Source: an uncultured Sphingomonadaceae bacterium
GTDB lineage: Bacteria; Pseudomonadota; Alphaproteobacteria; Sphingomonadales; Sphingomonadaceae
Reading direction: 5' to 3'
Length of the DNA: 64,000 nucleotides
NCBI GenBank assembly: GCA_947501325.1
Contig: CANMVC010000001.1
Coordinates: forward strand, 744,001-808,000
In this document: positions 16,045-25,885 of the stretch, piece after piece
How the letters are laid out: the number at the start of each line of letters is the position of its first letter
How positions within the stretch are numbered: position 1 is the stretch's first letter
Notes under the pieces: generated by a model
The model's input: the letters and a program-made list of their open reading frames with translations, nothing else
What the model was told of the DNA's origin: nothing
The model's database searches: none
Position numbers and translations under genes: made by a program

Positions 16045-16644
16045 TTATTGCGGTTCCCGCCACATGGCCTCCAAAGGCGGACCGCCCTCTCCGCAAGCAA
16101 AAATCTCTTTCCGCTCGAATCCGTGATGCGCATAGAAGCCATGATTGTCCGGGTTGCTGTTCTCCAGATAGCAGGGAACAGCATGCGCATCGCAGGCCTG
16201 CAGAACAGGTGCCAGCAATGTCTTGCCTAGGCCCTTCCCGCGGGCAGATTGCCGCGTGCCAATGGTAAACAGATAGCAATGCGGTTCGCGCGGATGATGG
16301 TCTGCCATGATCTCACCTGCGTGCATCGCCCGCTTGAGGCCGCCAATGCTGCCGTGGATCAGCTGCGCAAGTGCGAACCGGGCCGTGGCGATGGCACCCA
16401 TGTCGCCGCTTTGGCCGGGGCCGAGCCACATGGTCGCGCCGTCGTCGCCAGCGAGATGGCAAAAGCCTTCGCGTATATAGATGTCCCTTGCTAGCGCCCG
16501 AAAGGAAGCGCGGATGGCCGCCTGGCTGCCGAACAGCCAGTTGTTAACCGGGTCTTCGGCAAAGGCTTCGGCGGTGATATCGGCAAGTTTTCTCCAATCG
16601 CCGGGATCCGCTCGCCTGATAGGATCGGGAAGCTCAATATCCAT
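16045..16644 (-). CDS. GNAT-family N-acetyltransferase
   Basis: 199 residues. Acetyl-CoA-dependent acyl transfer is inferred from the GNAT core: TIGTRQSARGKGLGKTLLAPVLQACDAHAVP, containing the R/Q-x-x-G-x-G/A acetyl-CoA loop, and LENSNPDNHGFYAHHGFERKEIF, the C-terminal strand and splayed-Tyr region. The target is unknown. Its ATG overlaps the stop of the SDR gene upstream (TGATG), so the two are translated together on the minus strand. Confidence 0.85.
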   Translation of the reverse strand: MDIELPDPIRRADPGDWRKLADITAEAFAEDPVNNWLFGSQAAIRASFRALARDIYIREGFCHLAGDDGATMWLGPGQSGDMGAIATARFALAQLIHGSIGGLKRAMHAGEIMADHHPREPHCYLFTIGTRQSARGKGLGKTLLAPVLQACDAHAVPCYLENSNPDNHGFYAHHGFERKEIFACGEGGPPLEAMWREPQ

Positions 16645-17456
16645 CAGCTCTGCATCTTCGCGACAAATTTTTGTACATCATATTGGTCATCGCCCTCTTC
16701 GCGCGGGGCATATTCTGCAAACGCGGCTTTCATCTCGTCATAGCGCTCGTCGAACCGAACAACATTATAGCCATGGCTGACGACATAATATTCGCCTGCC
16801 TCGATCTGCGGCGCGATGATGGCGGCATATTCATCAACATCCATGGCCGCTGATGCTGTGCGATTGAAATCCGACAGTTCCGATTGCACCCAGCCGGGAA
16901 TGATGACTCCGGTGGTAAGCCACTCTGGCGCTTCCCGGCGGAGCACGTCCATCAGGCCGAAAATGGCGTGTTTGCTGGCGACATAGGCCCCGCCGCCAAA
17001 TGGGAAGGCATTGAACAGGGAATTTTCCGATGCCACCGAATAGATGGCGGATGGCTTCTCCTCCGCAAGAAACCGCCGACCAAATTCCGAAATGCCGTTC
17101 CACATGCCCCAGAAATTGACCTCGAATATCCGCCGCGCCTCTTCGGGATCAGTCTTGATCACCGATTTCATCGAGCCGCCAATCCCGGCATTGTTGATCA
17201 ACATGTCAGCCCGGCCATTTTCGGCCCAGGCAAAATCGGCGAGCGCGGCCATGGCAGACGGATCCGTGACGTCGCCAACAAAATTTTTTACCTCAATATT
17301 GTCTGCGGAAAGGCTGTCCGCAGCCTCGGTCAGACGCTCTTGCCGGGGCTCCATCAACACGAGGCGCGCGCCGCGATGGCCCAGCTCACGCGCAAGAGCC
17401 AATCCGATACCGGTAGCGCCGCCGGTGATCACCACTGTCTTGTCTGCGAAATCCAT
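16644..17456 (-). CDS. Classical short-chain dehydrogenase/reductase
   Basis: 270 residues. NAD(P)-binding motif TGGATGIG near residue 11-18, NNAG at about 88-91, and the Ser...Tyr-x-x-x-Lys site (YSVASENS, then YVASKHAIFG) are all present, so it should be active. The acidic residue after the second strand (LVLMEPRQE) suggests NAD preference, which is uncertain. The substrate is unknown. A C-terminal extension ending QYDVQKFVAKMQS is longer than in minimal SDRs. It is translationally coupled to the GNAT gene, which may modify the product or be unrelated. Confidence 0.88.
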   Translation of the reverse strand: MDFADKTVVITGGATGIGLALARELGHRGARLVLMEPRQERLTEAADSLSADNIEVKNFVGDVTDPSAMAALADFAWAENGRADMLINNAGIGGSMKSVIKTDPEEARRIFEVNFWGMWNGISEFGRRFLAEEKPSAIYSVASENSLFNAFPFGGGAYVASKHAIFGLMDVLRREAPEWLTTGVIIPGWVQSELSDFNRTASAAMDVDEYAAIIAPQIEAGEYYVVSHGYNVVRFDERYDEMKAAFAEYAPREEGDDQYDVQKFVAKMQS

Positions 17457-17517
17457 TTGTTCCTCCCCAGTTGCCTGTCACTGTCACATGAAAGCCACCA
17501 CCGCGAATATATCACCT

Positions 17518-17829
17518 ATGGTCCCTGACAACCGCGACAAGACTTCCTATATTCGCATCATGTACGTTTTTATCATCTTTGTCTGCGGAGTCGGTAACTT
17601 TGCCATGCACAAGGCGATGATGGAGAGTGATCATCCGATGATCACCGAGGCGCGCGGCAGTTTTTCGAAATTTCTCGGCCCCTATGGCAGCTATATTCTC
17701 GAATTTTTCATGCTCGCGGCAGCGCTGATATTTGCCAATATGGGCATGTTAAGCGCAGTTTTCTTTTATGGCATATACACTTTAGCCAATGGCGCGGGCG
17801 CTTACGTCCTATTTTCAAACAAGCGTTAA
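17518..17829 (+). CDS. Small two-TM membrane protein
   Basis: About 103 residues with two strong hydrophobic segments (IMYVFIIFVCGVGNFAMHKAM and GSYILEFFMLAAALIFANMGM, continuing through LSAVFFYGIYTLANG). Possible starts are ATG 17488, 17518 and 17560; none has a Shine-Dalgarno. The frame is open back to 17044, but that part only mirrors the SDR gene on the other strand. No family is recognised. It lies between the divergent SDR gene and the TonB-dependent receptor gene. Confidence 0.6.
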   Translation: MVPDNRDKTSYIRIMYVFIIFVCGVGNFAMHKAMMESDHPMITEARGSFSKFLGPYGSYILEFFMLAAALIFANMGMLSAVFFYGIYTLANGAGAYVLFSNKR

Positions 17830-17885
17830 GATAGAATAGTTTATATAACCGTATCACGGATTCGGAGTGTAAAGTTGTTGATCCG

Positions 17886-17899
17886 ACTACAGATGTAGT
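17886..17899. promoter_or_regulatory. Palindrome upstream of the TonB-dependent receptor
   Basis: ACTACAGATGTAGT is a 6-2-6 inverted repeat about 100 bases before the receptor start. It is a candidate operator for a dimeric regulator. There is no Fur-like A/T pattern, so iron control is not indicated. Confidence 0.35.
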
Positions 17900-17998
17900 T
17901 TGTCGAAAGCCGGTATCTCCTGTAACCAACCGGTCATAGCAGGCGGGCAAGAACCGAACCAAACAAACATAAATTTAGTTCCGCTAGGGGGGATTATC

Positions 17999-20107
17999 TT
18001 GATCAAAGCCAACTGGTTACGCGTTAGCGCTGCTATTTCTGCGCTAACCGCATCAATTGCCATCTCATCTCCGATATCTGCGCAAACCGAAACGACCGCC
18101 CCAACCGCGACCAGTAATAATCTGCAACCACGGATAGAAAATGGGCGTCAGGTTTACGATGCGTCGCAATTTTCCCGCTTCAATCCTCGCACCGCCTTGG
18201 ACATCGTCTCGCAAGTACCGGGGTTCATTATCGATACCGGCGATGATGACGCACGCGGGCTGGGTCAGGCCGATGAGAATGTGCTGATCAATGGCGCGCG
18301 GATTGCCGGCAAAAATAATGATGCTTTCACAGTCTTGGGCCGTATCTCGGCCTCCACCGTCTTGCGGGTTGAAATTGTCGATGGCGCGACACTCAGTATT
18401 TCCGGCCTGTCCGGTCAGGTGGTGAATGTCGTCACCAATAGTGACGAAGCATCGGGGATTTCCGGCAATTTCAAATGGCGCCCGCAATGGCGCCGCGCTG
18501 GTAACAACTGGTTTGCCGGTGAAGCATCCATCAACGGCAAGCTATTTAACGGTGATTTCACCATCGCGGTCGAAAATGATGCTTTTCGCAATGGCTCACA
18601 GGGGCCAGAGCGGATTACCAACGGATCCGGTAATTTATTGTTCATGCGTGACGAAATAGCCCGCACGCGCGGAGACCGTCCTTCGATCAACGCCTCTTAC
18701 AGCCGCACCAATTCAGCCGGCGCGATATTCAACATTACCGGTGAATATGGGCTCAACCATTTTTCGCAACGCGTTGATACCCTGCGTACGGAAACGGGCG
18801 AAGCGGATATTGTCGAGCTGTTCACCGGCCGCGAACGGGAATGGAATGCAGAGTTCAGCGCGGATTATGAATTTACTCTTGGCGGCGGCCGCCTAAAGCT
18901 GATCGGGCTGCAACGGCTAGAGCATAGTCCGACCGATGATTTTTTCAGTCGCACATTCACTGATCGTAGCCCACCTTTCACCAGTGGATTTGACCGCACC
19001 GTTGATGAAGGGGAATCCGTACTCCGCGCCGAATATGGCTGGAAAACAGCTGGTGGGACAGATTGGGGTTTCAGCCTCGAAGGCGCCTATAATTTTCTGG
19101 AAAGCGAAGCCGAATTATCCGATGGTGATCTCAACAACTCCAATACGAAGGTAGAAGAAAAGCGGGGTGAGTTTATCACAACCTATGGCCGCCCCTTATC
19201 CGATAAACTGACGGTACAGGCCGCCCTTGGCGGCGAATATAGCGAAATCAGCCAAGGGGAGCAGAGCCGTTCTTTCGTTCGTCCAAAAGGGTCGGTGGCG
19301 CTGGCTTGGAAACCCACCGACGATTTTGACCTCAGTTTCAAATTGTCCCGAGAAGTCGATCAGCTCAATTTTTTCGATTTCATCGCCTCGGTTGAGGTGT
19401 CGAATGATGTTGTCGATGTCGGAAACCCCAATCTGGTGCCGCCACAAAAATGGCGCGCAGAGCTGGAAGCCACCAAGAAACTCGGCGCATTTGGTTCAGC
19501 CACTGTGACCCTGTTCGGAGAAAAAATCAGCGACATAGTCGACACGGTTCCGACAAGCCCAACGGAAGAGGCGCGCGGCAATCTCGACAGCGCGGACCGT
19601 TACGGACTTGCACTGGTATCAACGCTGTTGCTCGATCCTATTGGCTGGCGGGGTGCGAAAATCGATATCGAAGCTGAGGCCGTCAAAAGCAGCGTGCGCG
19701 ATCCGCTTACCGGGTTTAACAGACGGATCGGGCAGGATGACATCTACAGCTATGAAATCAGTCTGCGTCACGATATTCCCAACTCAAACTGGGCTTGGGG
19801 CGCTGGCATCGAGGATTTTGACGATGTCGGTAATATCCGCCTTGATCAAATAGCGGATTTCGACACCCGTGCGCCCTATTCCTGGATTTTCGTCGAGCAC
19901 AAGGATGTTCTTGGCCTGACAGTCAATGCCAATCTCGGTAATCTTTTTGACCGCGGCGAACGTTTTGTGCGCACCGCCTATGGCACGTTGGATCCCGTTA
20001 CCCGGGAGTTTACCCGCGGGCGCCGCAATGGTCCTGTCGGGTTTGTTGAAAATCGGACACGGAAATTTGGCCTCATTTACCGATTGACCATCAGCGGCAG
20101 TTTCTAA
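17999..20107 (+). CDS. TonB-dependent outer-membrane receptor
   Basis: About 702 residues from a TTG at 17999, chosen because GGGGGGAT at 17987-17993 is a good ribosome site and the protein then begins with a signal peptide (LRVSAAISALTASIAISSPISAQ). The longer frame from 17900 buries that signal. A plug domain follows (NPRTALDIVSQVPGFII, then ADENVLINGARI and VEIVDGATLSISGLSGQVVNVV), then a long region of alternating strands typical of a beta-barrel, ending in the aromatic-type terminus RLTISGSF. Such receptors import scarce nutrients using TonB energy. The substrate is unknown; no N-terminal FecA-like signalling domain or adjoining sigma/anti-sigma pair is present. Confidence 0.9.
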   Translation: MIKANWLRVSAAISALTASIAISSPISAQTETTAPTATSNNLQPRIENGRQVYDASQFSRFNPRTALDIVSQVPGFIIDTGDDDARGLGQADENVLINGARIAGKNNDAFTVLGRISASTVLRVEIVDGATLSISGLSGQVVNVVTNSDEASGISGNFKWRPQWRRAGNNWFAGEASINGKLFNGDFTIAVENDAFRNGSQGPERITNGSGNLLFMRDEIARTRGDRPSINASYSRTNSAGAIFNITGEYGLNHFSQRVDTLRTETGEADIVELFTGREREWNAEFSADYEFTLGGGRLKLIGLQRLEHSPTDDFFSRTFTDRSPPFTSGFDRTVDEGESVLRAEYGWKTAGGTDWGFSLEGAYNFLESEAELSDGDLNNSNTKVEEKRGEFITTYGRPLSDKLTVQAALGGEYSEISQGEQSRSFVRPKGSVALAWKPTDDFDLSFKLSREVDQLNFFDFIASVEVSNDVVDVGNPNLVPPQKWRAELEATKKLGAFGSATVTLFGEKISDIVDTVPTSPTEEARGNLDSADRYGLALVSTLLLDPIGWRGAKIDIEAEAVKSSVRDPLTGFNRRIGQDDIYSYEISLRHDIPNSNWAWGAGIEDFDDVGNIRLDQIADFDTRAPYSWIFVEHKDVLGLTVNANLGNLFDRGERFVRTAYGTLDPVTREFTRGRRNGPVGFVENRTRKFGLIYRLTISGSF

Positions 20108-20161
20108 AGCCGCAGAGCACCGCGCATAGACAATTGCCCGTAGCATCCTTACATCCAAGGA

Positions 20162-21970
20162 ATGCCACCAGATTACAGCACCAAGGGTCAGATCGACCCA
20201 CCGATGATCCCGACGCTGAAGCGCTTCTTGCCCTATTTATGGCCCAAGGATGAGCCGATGCTGCGCTTGCGGATTGTCATTGCTGGCATTCTGGTGCTCT
20301 GCGCCAAGGCGGCGGTGCTCTCCATGCCCTTCGCTTATAAGGCGGTGGTCGATGGTATGACCGCAGGCACCGAGGCGGTGTTGACTGTGTTGTTCGCCCT
20401 GGTTGCCGCCTATGGCCTGGCGCGCTTTGGTCAGGTGATGTTCGACAATTTGCGGAACATCGTTTTCGAGAAAGTCGGGCAGGAAGCCGCGCGGCGGCTC
20501 GCCAGCAATGTTTTCACCCACCTCCACAGCCTCTCGTTGCGCTTTCACTTGGGTCGGCGCACCGGGGAAATTACGAAAGTCATCGAACGCGGGACCAAGA
20601 GCATCGACATCATGCTCTATTTCCTGCTGTTCAATATCGCCCCGACGCTGATCGAGCTCATCGCCGTGCTGATCATCTTTCAAGTCAAGTTCGGCTTTGG
20701 TCTGGTGGCTGCGACCGTGGCGATGGTGGCAATCTACATATTGTTCACCCGCAAGGTCACCGATTGGCGCAACGCGTTACGCGCCGAAATGAACGATATG
20801 GATACGCGCGCGATCGGCCGGTCGGTTGATGCGCTGCTCAATTACGAGACGGTCAAATATTTCACCGCCGAAGGCCGCGAAGCCGCGCGTTATAATCGCG
20901 CGATGCAGGATTGGGCCAACGCAGCGGTGAAATCGGAAAACTCGCTCGGGATGCTCAATATCGGCCAATCGCTGATTACCAATCTGACGATGTTTGGCGC
21001 AATGAGTTACAGCGTTTATGGCTGGAGCCAGGGCCAGTTGACCGTCGGTGATCTGGTACTGGTCAATGCGCTGCTGATGCAATTGTTCCGCCCGCTCGAT
21101 TTGCTCGGCATGGTTTATCGCACGATCAGGCAGGGTCTGGTGGATATGGACGCGATGTTCAGGTTGATCGACACCGATCCTGAAATCAAGGACAAGCCGG
21201 GTGCCGCAACACTGAATGTCAGCGCCGGTCAAGTGGCGTTTGAAGATGTCGCTTTTTCCTATGATGAAGATCGCGCAATACTCAACGGCCTGAGCTTTGC
21301 CGTGCCGCCGGATGGCACGCTGGCGATAGTCGGGCCCTCTGGCGCCGGGAAATCGACGCTCGCAAGGCTCTTGTTTCGTTTTTACGACCCGCAAGCCGGA
21401 CGTATTCTGATCGATGGGCAGGATATCGCTGATGTTACCCAGAATAGCCTGCGCGGCGCCATTGGTATCGTACCGCAGGACAGTGTCCTGTTTAACGATA
21501 CGATCGGCTATAATATTGGCTATGGCCGTGAAGGCGCGACACAGGCGGAGATTGAGGCAGCTGCCCAGGGCGCGGCGCTTGATGGCTTTATCGCCAAACT
21601 GCCCGATGGCTACGACACGCAAGTCGGCGAGCGCGGCCTGAAACTATCTGGCGGAGAAAAGCAGCGCGTGGCCATTGCACGGACCTTGCTCAAGAACCCG
21701 CCAATTCTGATACTGGATGAAGCAACGTCAGCGCTGGACAGCCGCACGGAAGATGAAATCCAGGCGACCCTTGCCAAAATTTCGGAACGCCGCACCACAT
21801 TGATCATCGCGCACCGCTTATCCACCATTACCCATGCAGACGAGATTATCGTTTTGAACGATGGATCTATTGCGGAACGCGGCAGTCATCGGACCTTGCT
21901 CGCCAAGAAAGGACTTTATGCTGACATGTGGCGGCGGCAAGCCGAAGACCGCCAGTTAGAAGCGGTTTGA
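20162..21970 (+). CDS. ATM1-type ABC exporter (fused permease-ATPase)
   Basis: 602 residues. An N-terminal six-helix ABC exporter domain is followed by an ATPase with Walker A GPSGAGKST (about 390-398), signature LSGGEKQ (about 495-501), Walker B ILILDEATSALD (about 514) and the switch His in IIAHRLST. The sequence SLRFHLGRRTGEITKVIERGTKSIDIML and YFTAEGREAARYNRAM are typical of the ATM1/HMT subfamily that exports glutathione-linked compounds or metals and supports Fe-S biogenesis. Whether this one has that role is inferred from similarity. It follows the TonB receptor by 54 bases on the same strand. Confidence 0.9.
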   Translation: MPPDYSTKGQIDPPMIPTLKRFLPYLWPKDEPMLRLRIVIAGILVLCAKAAVLSMPFAYKAVVDGMTAGTEAVLTVLFALVAAYGLARFGQVMFDNLRNIVFEKVGQEAARRLASNVFTHLHSLSLRFHLGRRTGEITKVIERGTKSIDIMLYFLLFNIAPTLIELIAVLIIFQVKFGFGLVAATVAMVAIYILFTRKVTDWRNALRAEMNDMDTRAIGRSVDALLNYETVKYFTAEGREAARYNRAMQDWANAAVKSENSLGMLNIGQSLITNLTMFGAMSYSVYGWSQGQLTVGDLVLVNALLMQLFRPLDLLGMVYRTIRQGLVDMDAMFRLIDTDPEIKDKPGAATLNVSAGQVAFEDVAFSYDEDRAILNGLSFAVPPDGTLAIVGPSGAGKSTLARLLFRFYDPQAGRILIDGQDIADVTQNSLRGAIGIVPQDSVLFNDTIGYNIGYGREGATQAEIEAAAQGAALDGFIAKLPDGYDTQVGERGLKLSGGEKQRVAIARTLLKNPPILILDEATSALDSRTEDEIQATLAKISERRTTLIIAHRLSTITHADEIIVLNDGSIAERGSHRTLLAKKGLYADMWRRQAEDRQLEAV

Positions 21971-22143
21971 ACGCTCTGGTCATGATCGATATTTTCCTCC
22001 TGCCGTCGCCTCAAATTTACACAAGCGGGAAATATATTTGAAAAACGACTTGGGATTTTACATAATATTACAAATTCCCGGGCGTTGTTTTCTTTGAAAA
22101 GCAAGGCTGAATAGGTTTACGTGACCATGTAATAGTGTAAATA

Positions 22144-22680
22144 GTGGTCTCGGTATCACTTTTTCTCCGACGTCATGATGGGGTATTGCGGGCAAATATG
22201 GACGAAGTCAGTGCCGAGATTGCTGCAATCAAGAATGCCATGGCTTTGGCCACCGAAAAGGTGAACACGCTGAGTGCATTGATCACTGTTTCCGACAAAC
22301 CGGTTTTTGCCGACAATATGACGGCCTCTGACGAAATGAATAGCGCCGGGCTGATTGATCGGGCGGAGAAGATGCTGCGATGGAGCCGGTTGAAGGCCAG
22401 CATGCTCAATCTGGGGGCCGGACTATTCACGGATTCCTGCTGGAATATGTGCCTTGATATCTACATTTGCGATCTCAAGGACGAGAAGATCACGGTTTCC
22501 TCGATTGCCCATAGCTCCGGCATACCGATGACAACGGCGATGCGTTATATCAACGTGATGGCTGAGGAAGGGCTTCTGGAAAAGTCCCCTAATCCGTCAG
22601 ACAACCGAATGATATTTATCTCGACCTCCACCTTCTGTAAGGACAAAATCTCGCTTATCCTCCAAAGCATGAGCAAATAA
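22144..22680 (+). CDS. Winged-helix transcriptional regulator (MarR-like, small)
   Basis: 178 residues from GTG 22144; an ATG at 22198 gives a shorter form. Residues 19-60 are a helical segment, and the C-terminal half has the winged helix: CLDIYICDLKDEKITVSSIAHSSGIPMTTAMRYINVMAEEGLLEK, then the wing SPNPSDNRMIFISTS. The same family is represented at 61439. It is common in sphingomonads, where roles are largely unassigned. It lies directly before the flagellar activator gene and may belong to its control. Confidence 0.75.
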   Translation: MVSVSLFLRRHDGVLRANMDEVSAEIAAIKNAMALATEKVNTLSALITVSDKPVFADNMTASDEMNSAGLIDRAEKMLRWSRLKASMLNLGAGLFTDSCWNMCLDIYICDLKDEKITVSSIAHSSGIPMTTAMRYINVMAEEGLLEKSPNPSDNRMIFISTSTFCKDKISLILQSMSK

Positions 22681-22774
22681 AGCCGCTAAATTCCTTCGGG
22701 AAAAGACCATATCAACGAGCTTTCCAGACGCCACCCAACATCGTTAACTCGAACTTAACCATCTTTGTTCATTT

Positions 22775-24007
22775 ATGAATTTACCAGGTGACGGTTCGGG
22801 GATTGCGGGATCTCCGAACCACCTTTCCCCGGCAGTGCCGGACAATGTGGTTAGTCATCTGGGTAGTTTAATGAACGACGCAAATATTGAAACGCTACTT
22901 GCTGCAAAGCTGATCGGCGATAGTCCGAAAATGCAGCAACTGCGGATGCTGGTGAAATTCGCTGGCCGGTGCAATTCCTCGATCATGATTTCTGGTCCTT
23001 CCGGTAGCGGTAAGGAAGTCGTTGCAGACGCCATCCATACAATTTCACAGCGGTCCGACGCCCCTAACATCACGGTCAACTGTGGTGCATTGCCCGAACA
23101 ATTGATTGAATCAGAACTATTCGGCCACGAAAAAGGAAGTTTCACAGGCGCTTTCAAGCAGCATGTTGGCCTGTTCGAGCAATCTAACAACGGCACCATC
23201 TTCCTCGATGAAATCGGCGACATGCCGCTCAATATGCAAGTCAAATTGCTCCGGGTATTGGAATCGCGCATCGTTAACCGGGTCGGCGGCAACCAGAATA
23301 TTCCGATCAATGTCCGGGTTGTCGCAGCATCTCATAAAAATCTGGGCGAGGCGATCCAGCGCGGATCTTTTCGTGAAGATCTTTTCTACCGGCTGTGTGT
23401 TGTTCCCATCGAAGTCCCTGCCCTTAATGAGCGGGCTGAGGATATCCCGGCGTTGGTCGAACATTTCCTGAAGCATCAAGCGGACGATGTCCCCTCACCC
23501 ATTTTCACGCCAGAGGCTTATGCGGCGCTTCAGAGCTATGACTGGCCGGGAAATGTGCGTGAACTGCGTAACGTAGTGGAGCGGGCCACGGTGTTTTTTG
23601 CTGGCCAGCTTGTGCAAGCGCGCGACATTGCTGCGTTGGTAAAATCCGACATTGTTCCGGCCGCGCCCATTGCCGATGCGCCGCCATCGCGGTTATTCGG
23701 CACTCAAGCGAGCGATGGCCACGGCGCGTCATCGGACAATCTTCCAGGAAACACGCAAGCGGTCCCTTTTGCAGGCATGCTCTCCTCAGCTCTGGGGCAA
23801 CAAACGAGCGAAATCGTCGATCTCAACGCCCATCTTCAGAGTGAAGAACGCCGGATCATTATGCACGCTCTCGATACATCGCATGGCGTGGTTTCAAAGG
23901 CGGCCCGCTCGATCAATATCAAACGGACGACATTTATCGATAAGATGCGCAAACATAAGATCGACAAGCAATTTGAAAACAACGTGGCTCTGGCGGCTGG
24001 CTTTTAG
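22775..24007 (+). CDS. Sigma-54-dependent activator, flagellar (FleQ/FlbD-like) 1
   Basis: 410 residues. An AAA+ activator domain remodels sigma-54 polymerase: Walker A GPSGSGKE (about 75-82), the sigma-54 contact loop GSFTGAF (about 122-128; the usual GAFTGA has Ser in place of Ala), Walker B GTIFLDEIGD, and the arginine-finger region. There is no receiver domain, only about 45 N-terminal residues, so it is not a standard response regulator. The C-terminus has a Fis-type helix-turn-helix (VVSKAARSINIKRTTFIDKMRKHKI). It is convergent with fliS (stops overlap by 4 bases) and closes the flagellar locus on this side. A likely target is the sigma-54 promoters at 39472, 44321 and 47101. Confidence 0.87.
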   Translation: MNLPGDGSGIAGSPNHLSPAVPDNVVSHLGSLMNDANIETLLAAKLIGDSPKMQQLRMLVKFAGRCNSSIMISGPSGSGKEVVADAIHTISQRSDAPNITVNCGALPEQLIESELFGHEKGSFTGAFKQHVGLFEQSNNGTIFLDEIGDMPLNMQVKLLRVLESRIVNRVGGNQNIPINVRVVAASHKNLGEAIQRGSFREDLFYRLCVVPIEVPALNERAEDIPALVEHFLKHQADDVPSPIFTPEAYAALQSYDWPGNVRELRNVVERATVFFAGQLVQARDIAALVKSDIVPAAPIADAPPSRLFGTQASDGHGASSDNLPGNTQAVPFAGMLSSALGQQTSEIVDLNAHLQSEERRIIMHALDTSHGVVSKAARSINIKRTTFIDKMRKHKIDKQFENNVALAAGF

Positions 24008-24429
24008 CTTGCTCGACGAAGGGCGCCCGCCTGCTGCGCTTCTGGCGCAATCGCCATCCAGGCTTTCTCAATTTCATAAAGCATCTCTCGGGCGGACTCT
24101 ACGCGCTCGATAAAGGACGCGCCAATTTCTGCCTGAATGCGTCGCGCTGCTTCGGTGTAGATAGTATGCAGCGTCTGAGCCAAATCGCCGGCTGCGTCAA
24201 AATCAAGAGACTCATCCAGCCCGTTTAGAATGGAGAGCGCTTTCGCTCTGCATTCAAACACCCTGCCCCTGTCGTTCCGGCGCGCGCTCTCGATCATGAG
24301 ATCTAGGCTATCGCGCAGTTCAGAAAAAAGTACCGCTACCAGATCATACGGGTTTGCTGACAAAACGCGGCTGTCCTTCTGAACAGACTTATAGCTGGAT
24401 GCGCGGCGGATGTTGGATTGGAATGTCAT
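24004..24429 (-). CDS. fliS: Flagellin export chaperone FliS
   Basis: 141 residues, helical, with the FliS pattern NPYDLVAVLFSELRDSLDLMIESA followed by RAKALSILNGLDESLDFDAAGDLAQTLHTIYTEAARRI. FliS binds the flagellin C-terminus in the cytoplasm, stops premature assembly and delivers it to FlhA. It is the last gene of the long minus-strand fli operon, 19 bases after fliD, and its stop overlaps the stop of the convergent activator gene. Confidence 0.88.
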   Translation of the reverse strand: MTFQSNIRRASSYKSVQKDSRVLSANPYDLVAVLFSELRDSLDLMIESARRNDRGRVFECRAKALSILNGLDESLDFDAAGDLAQTLHTIYTEAARRIQAEIGASFIERVESAREMLYEIEKAWMAIAPEAQQAGALRRAS

Positions 24430-24448
24430 TCTCTATGGCTTTCTAACG

Positions 24449-25819
24449 TTAGCTATTGTCGTTAAAGGAGGCGAATTGCTGTTCGACATAGGATTGGGTT
24501 GCGCGCAGGACAGAAAGTTGCCGCTCTAAACCAGCAAATGTGCCCTCCAACTGTTCTCGCAAACGATCGCCTTCGTCAGTAATCTTCACACGACGCTCTT
24601 CGATCGATTCCCTGATACTGTCCAGCCGCTCCTGTGCTTGGGACAGCGCGCCGTTTTCATCCTGCAATCTATCGGAAATCTTATCGAGAGCACCGGACAG
24701 GCCAATATTCGTCTCTGTTGCGATGGCCGGTTCCAGCATCAATTTGATCGCGCCGCTGTCCAGCTCAAGAGCGGCATCCAAGCGCGCATCATCAATGGTG
24801 AGAGTACCATCAGTTTGCGTTCTGACACCAATATCAGCCAACGTATTGAAATCACCGGTGTCAGACAGCGGCGTCGATGTCAGCTGACTCAATTGCCGGA
24901 TCACCTCACGCGCGCCCCGATCACCTGCCAGCGGGCCACCACTTGAACCGGCCAGCCCAGGAGCCGTGGCGTCGTTCAAAGACGACCTGAGTTCATTATA
25001 GGCGGCAACAAATTCGGTAACCAGACTGCGAACATCCAGCGGTTCAGAATCGCCGGTTATCGTCAGATTTGTACCCGGTTCTGCTGCCAATAGCGAAAGC
25101 TCGACACCCGGTATTGCGCCCGACACAGTGTTGCTGCTGTTGGTCAATTCAATATCATCTACCCGGATAATACTGTCATCTGCCTGGTCAATATTCGTAA
25201 TAATTAGCGGTACGCCAAGAATAGGGCCACCAGCCGGACTGTCGGCCAGGGTAAATGCATTGTCGATACCTTCCTGGGATTCCATGACCAGTCGCGAGCC
25301 CGCCTTGTCGGTTATGATAGATGCCGTGACGCCGCTATTACTGGCATTAATGGCATCTCTTAAACCGGTGAGACTATCGTTCGAGCCGTCAATCACGATA
25401 TCGAAACTGCCGCCGCTGTTGTTGATGGTCAGCGTACGCTCACCTACCGGATCAGATGCGCTCGCATAGACATCGGTCATTTCGCGCTGCGCAGAGGCCA
25501 GCTGTACAACTTCAACCGAAGCCGGCAAGCCTTGGGGCCGCCCACCCTCAACCACCGTAGCATTGGCCAAATCTGTTCTGGTCGATATGAGTTCACCAAC
25601 AAAGCCTTGACCGTTCAAGGTTTCCTTTACCGCTGCAGCAAAGGTACTTAACGCCGAAGCAGTGGCGGCCATTGTCGATATGCGCGTGCTGTTCAACTGA
25701 TCGCGCTGGTTTAGCTGTCCCAGTTTCGCACCGGTCGATGCAGCTACCAGATCGGCCACCAACTGCGCGCTGTTCAATCCTGAACCGGCGCCTATGCTAT
25801 TTATGACATTCGAGAACAT
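24449..25819 (-). CDS. fliD: Filament cap protein FliD (HAP2)
   Basis: 456 residues. The N-terminal IGAGSGLNSAQLVADLVAASTGAKLGQL and the C-terminal LGSG-like coiled region (SQAQERLDSIRESIEERRVKITDEGDRLREQLEGTFAGLERQLSVLRATQSYVEQQF) are standard FliD ends. The middle has the variable cap domains. FliD caps the growing filament and folds flagellin at its tip. The C-terminal heptad region should form the leg domain of the oligomer. It follows flhB after 66 bases in the same operon. Confidence 0.93.
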   Translation of the reverse strand: MFSNVINSIGAGSGLNSAQLVADLVAASTGAKLGQLNQRDQLNSTRISTMAATASALSTFAAAVKETLNGQGFVGELISTRTDLANATVVEGGRPQGLPASVEVVQLASAQREMTDVYASASDPVGERTLTINNSGGSFDIVIDGSNDSLTGLRDAINASNSGVTASIITDKAGSRLVMESQEGIDNAFTLADSPAGGPILGVPLIITNIDQADDSIIRVDDIELTNSSNTVSGAIPGVELSLLAAEPGTNLTITGDSEPLDVRSLVTEFVAAYNELRSSLNDATAPGLAGSSGGPLAGDRGAREVIRQLSQLTSTPLSDTGDFNTLADIGVRTQTDGTLTIDDARLDAALELDSGAIKLMLEPAIATETNIGLSGALDKISDRLQDENGALSQAQERLDSIRESIEERRVKITDEGDRLREQLEGTFAGLERQLSVLRATQSYVEQQFASFNDNS

Positions 25820-25885
25820 AGTTATTTCACCTTTGAAAGGGTGGACGGCAATTTTCAGGACGGATTAAGAGGGTTGTCTTTTTTA

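Noticed and set aside
20777-21622. 281-residue minus-strand frame opposite the ABC exporter
   Set aside because: Antisense shadow of the permease-ATPase.
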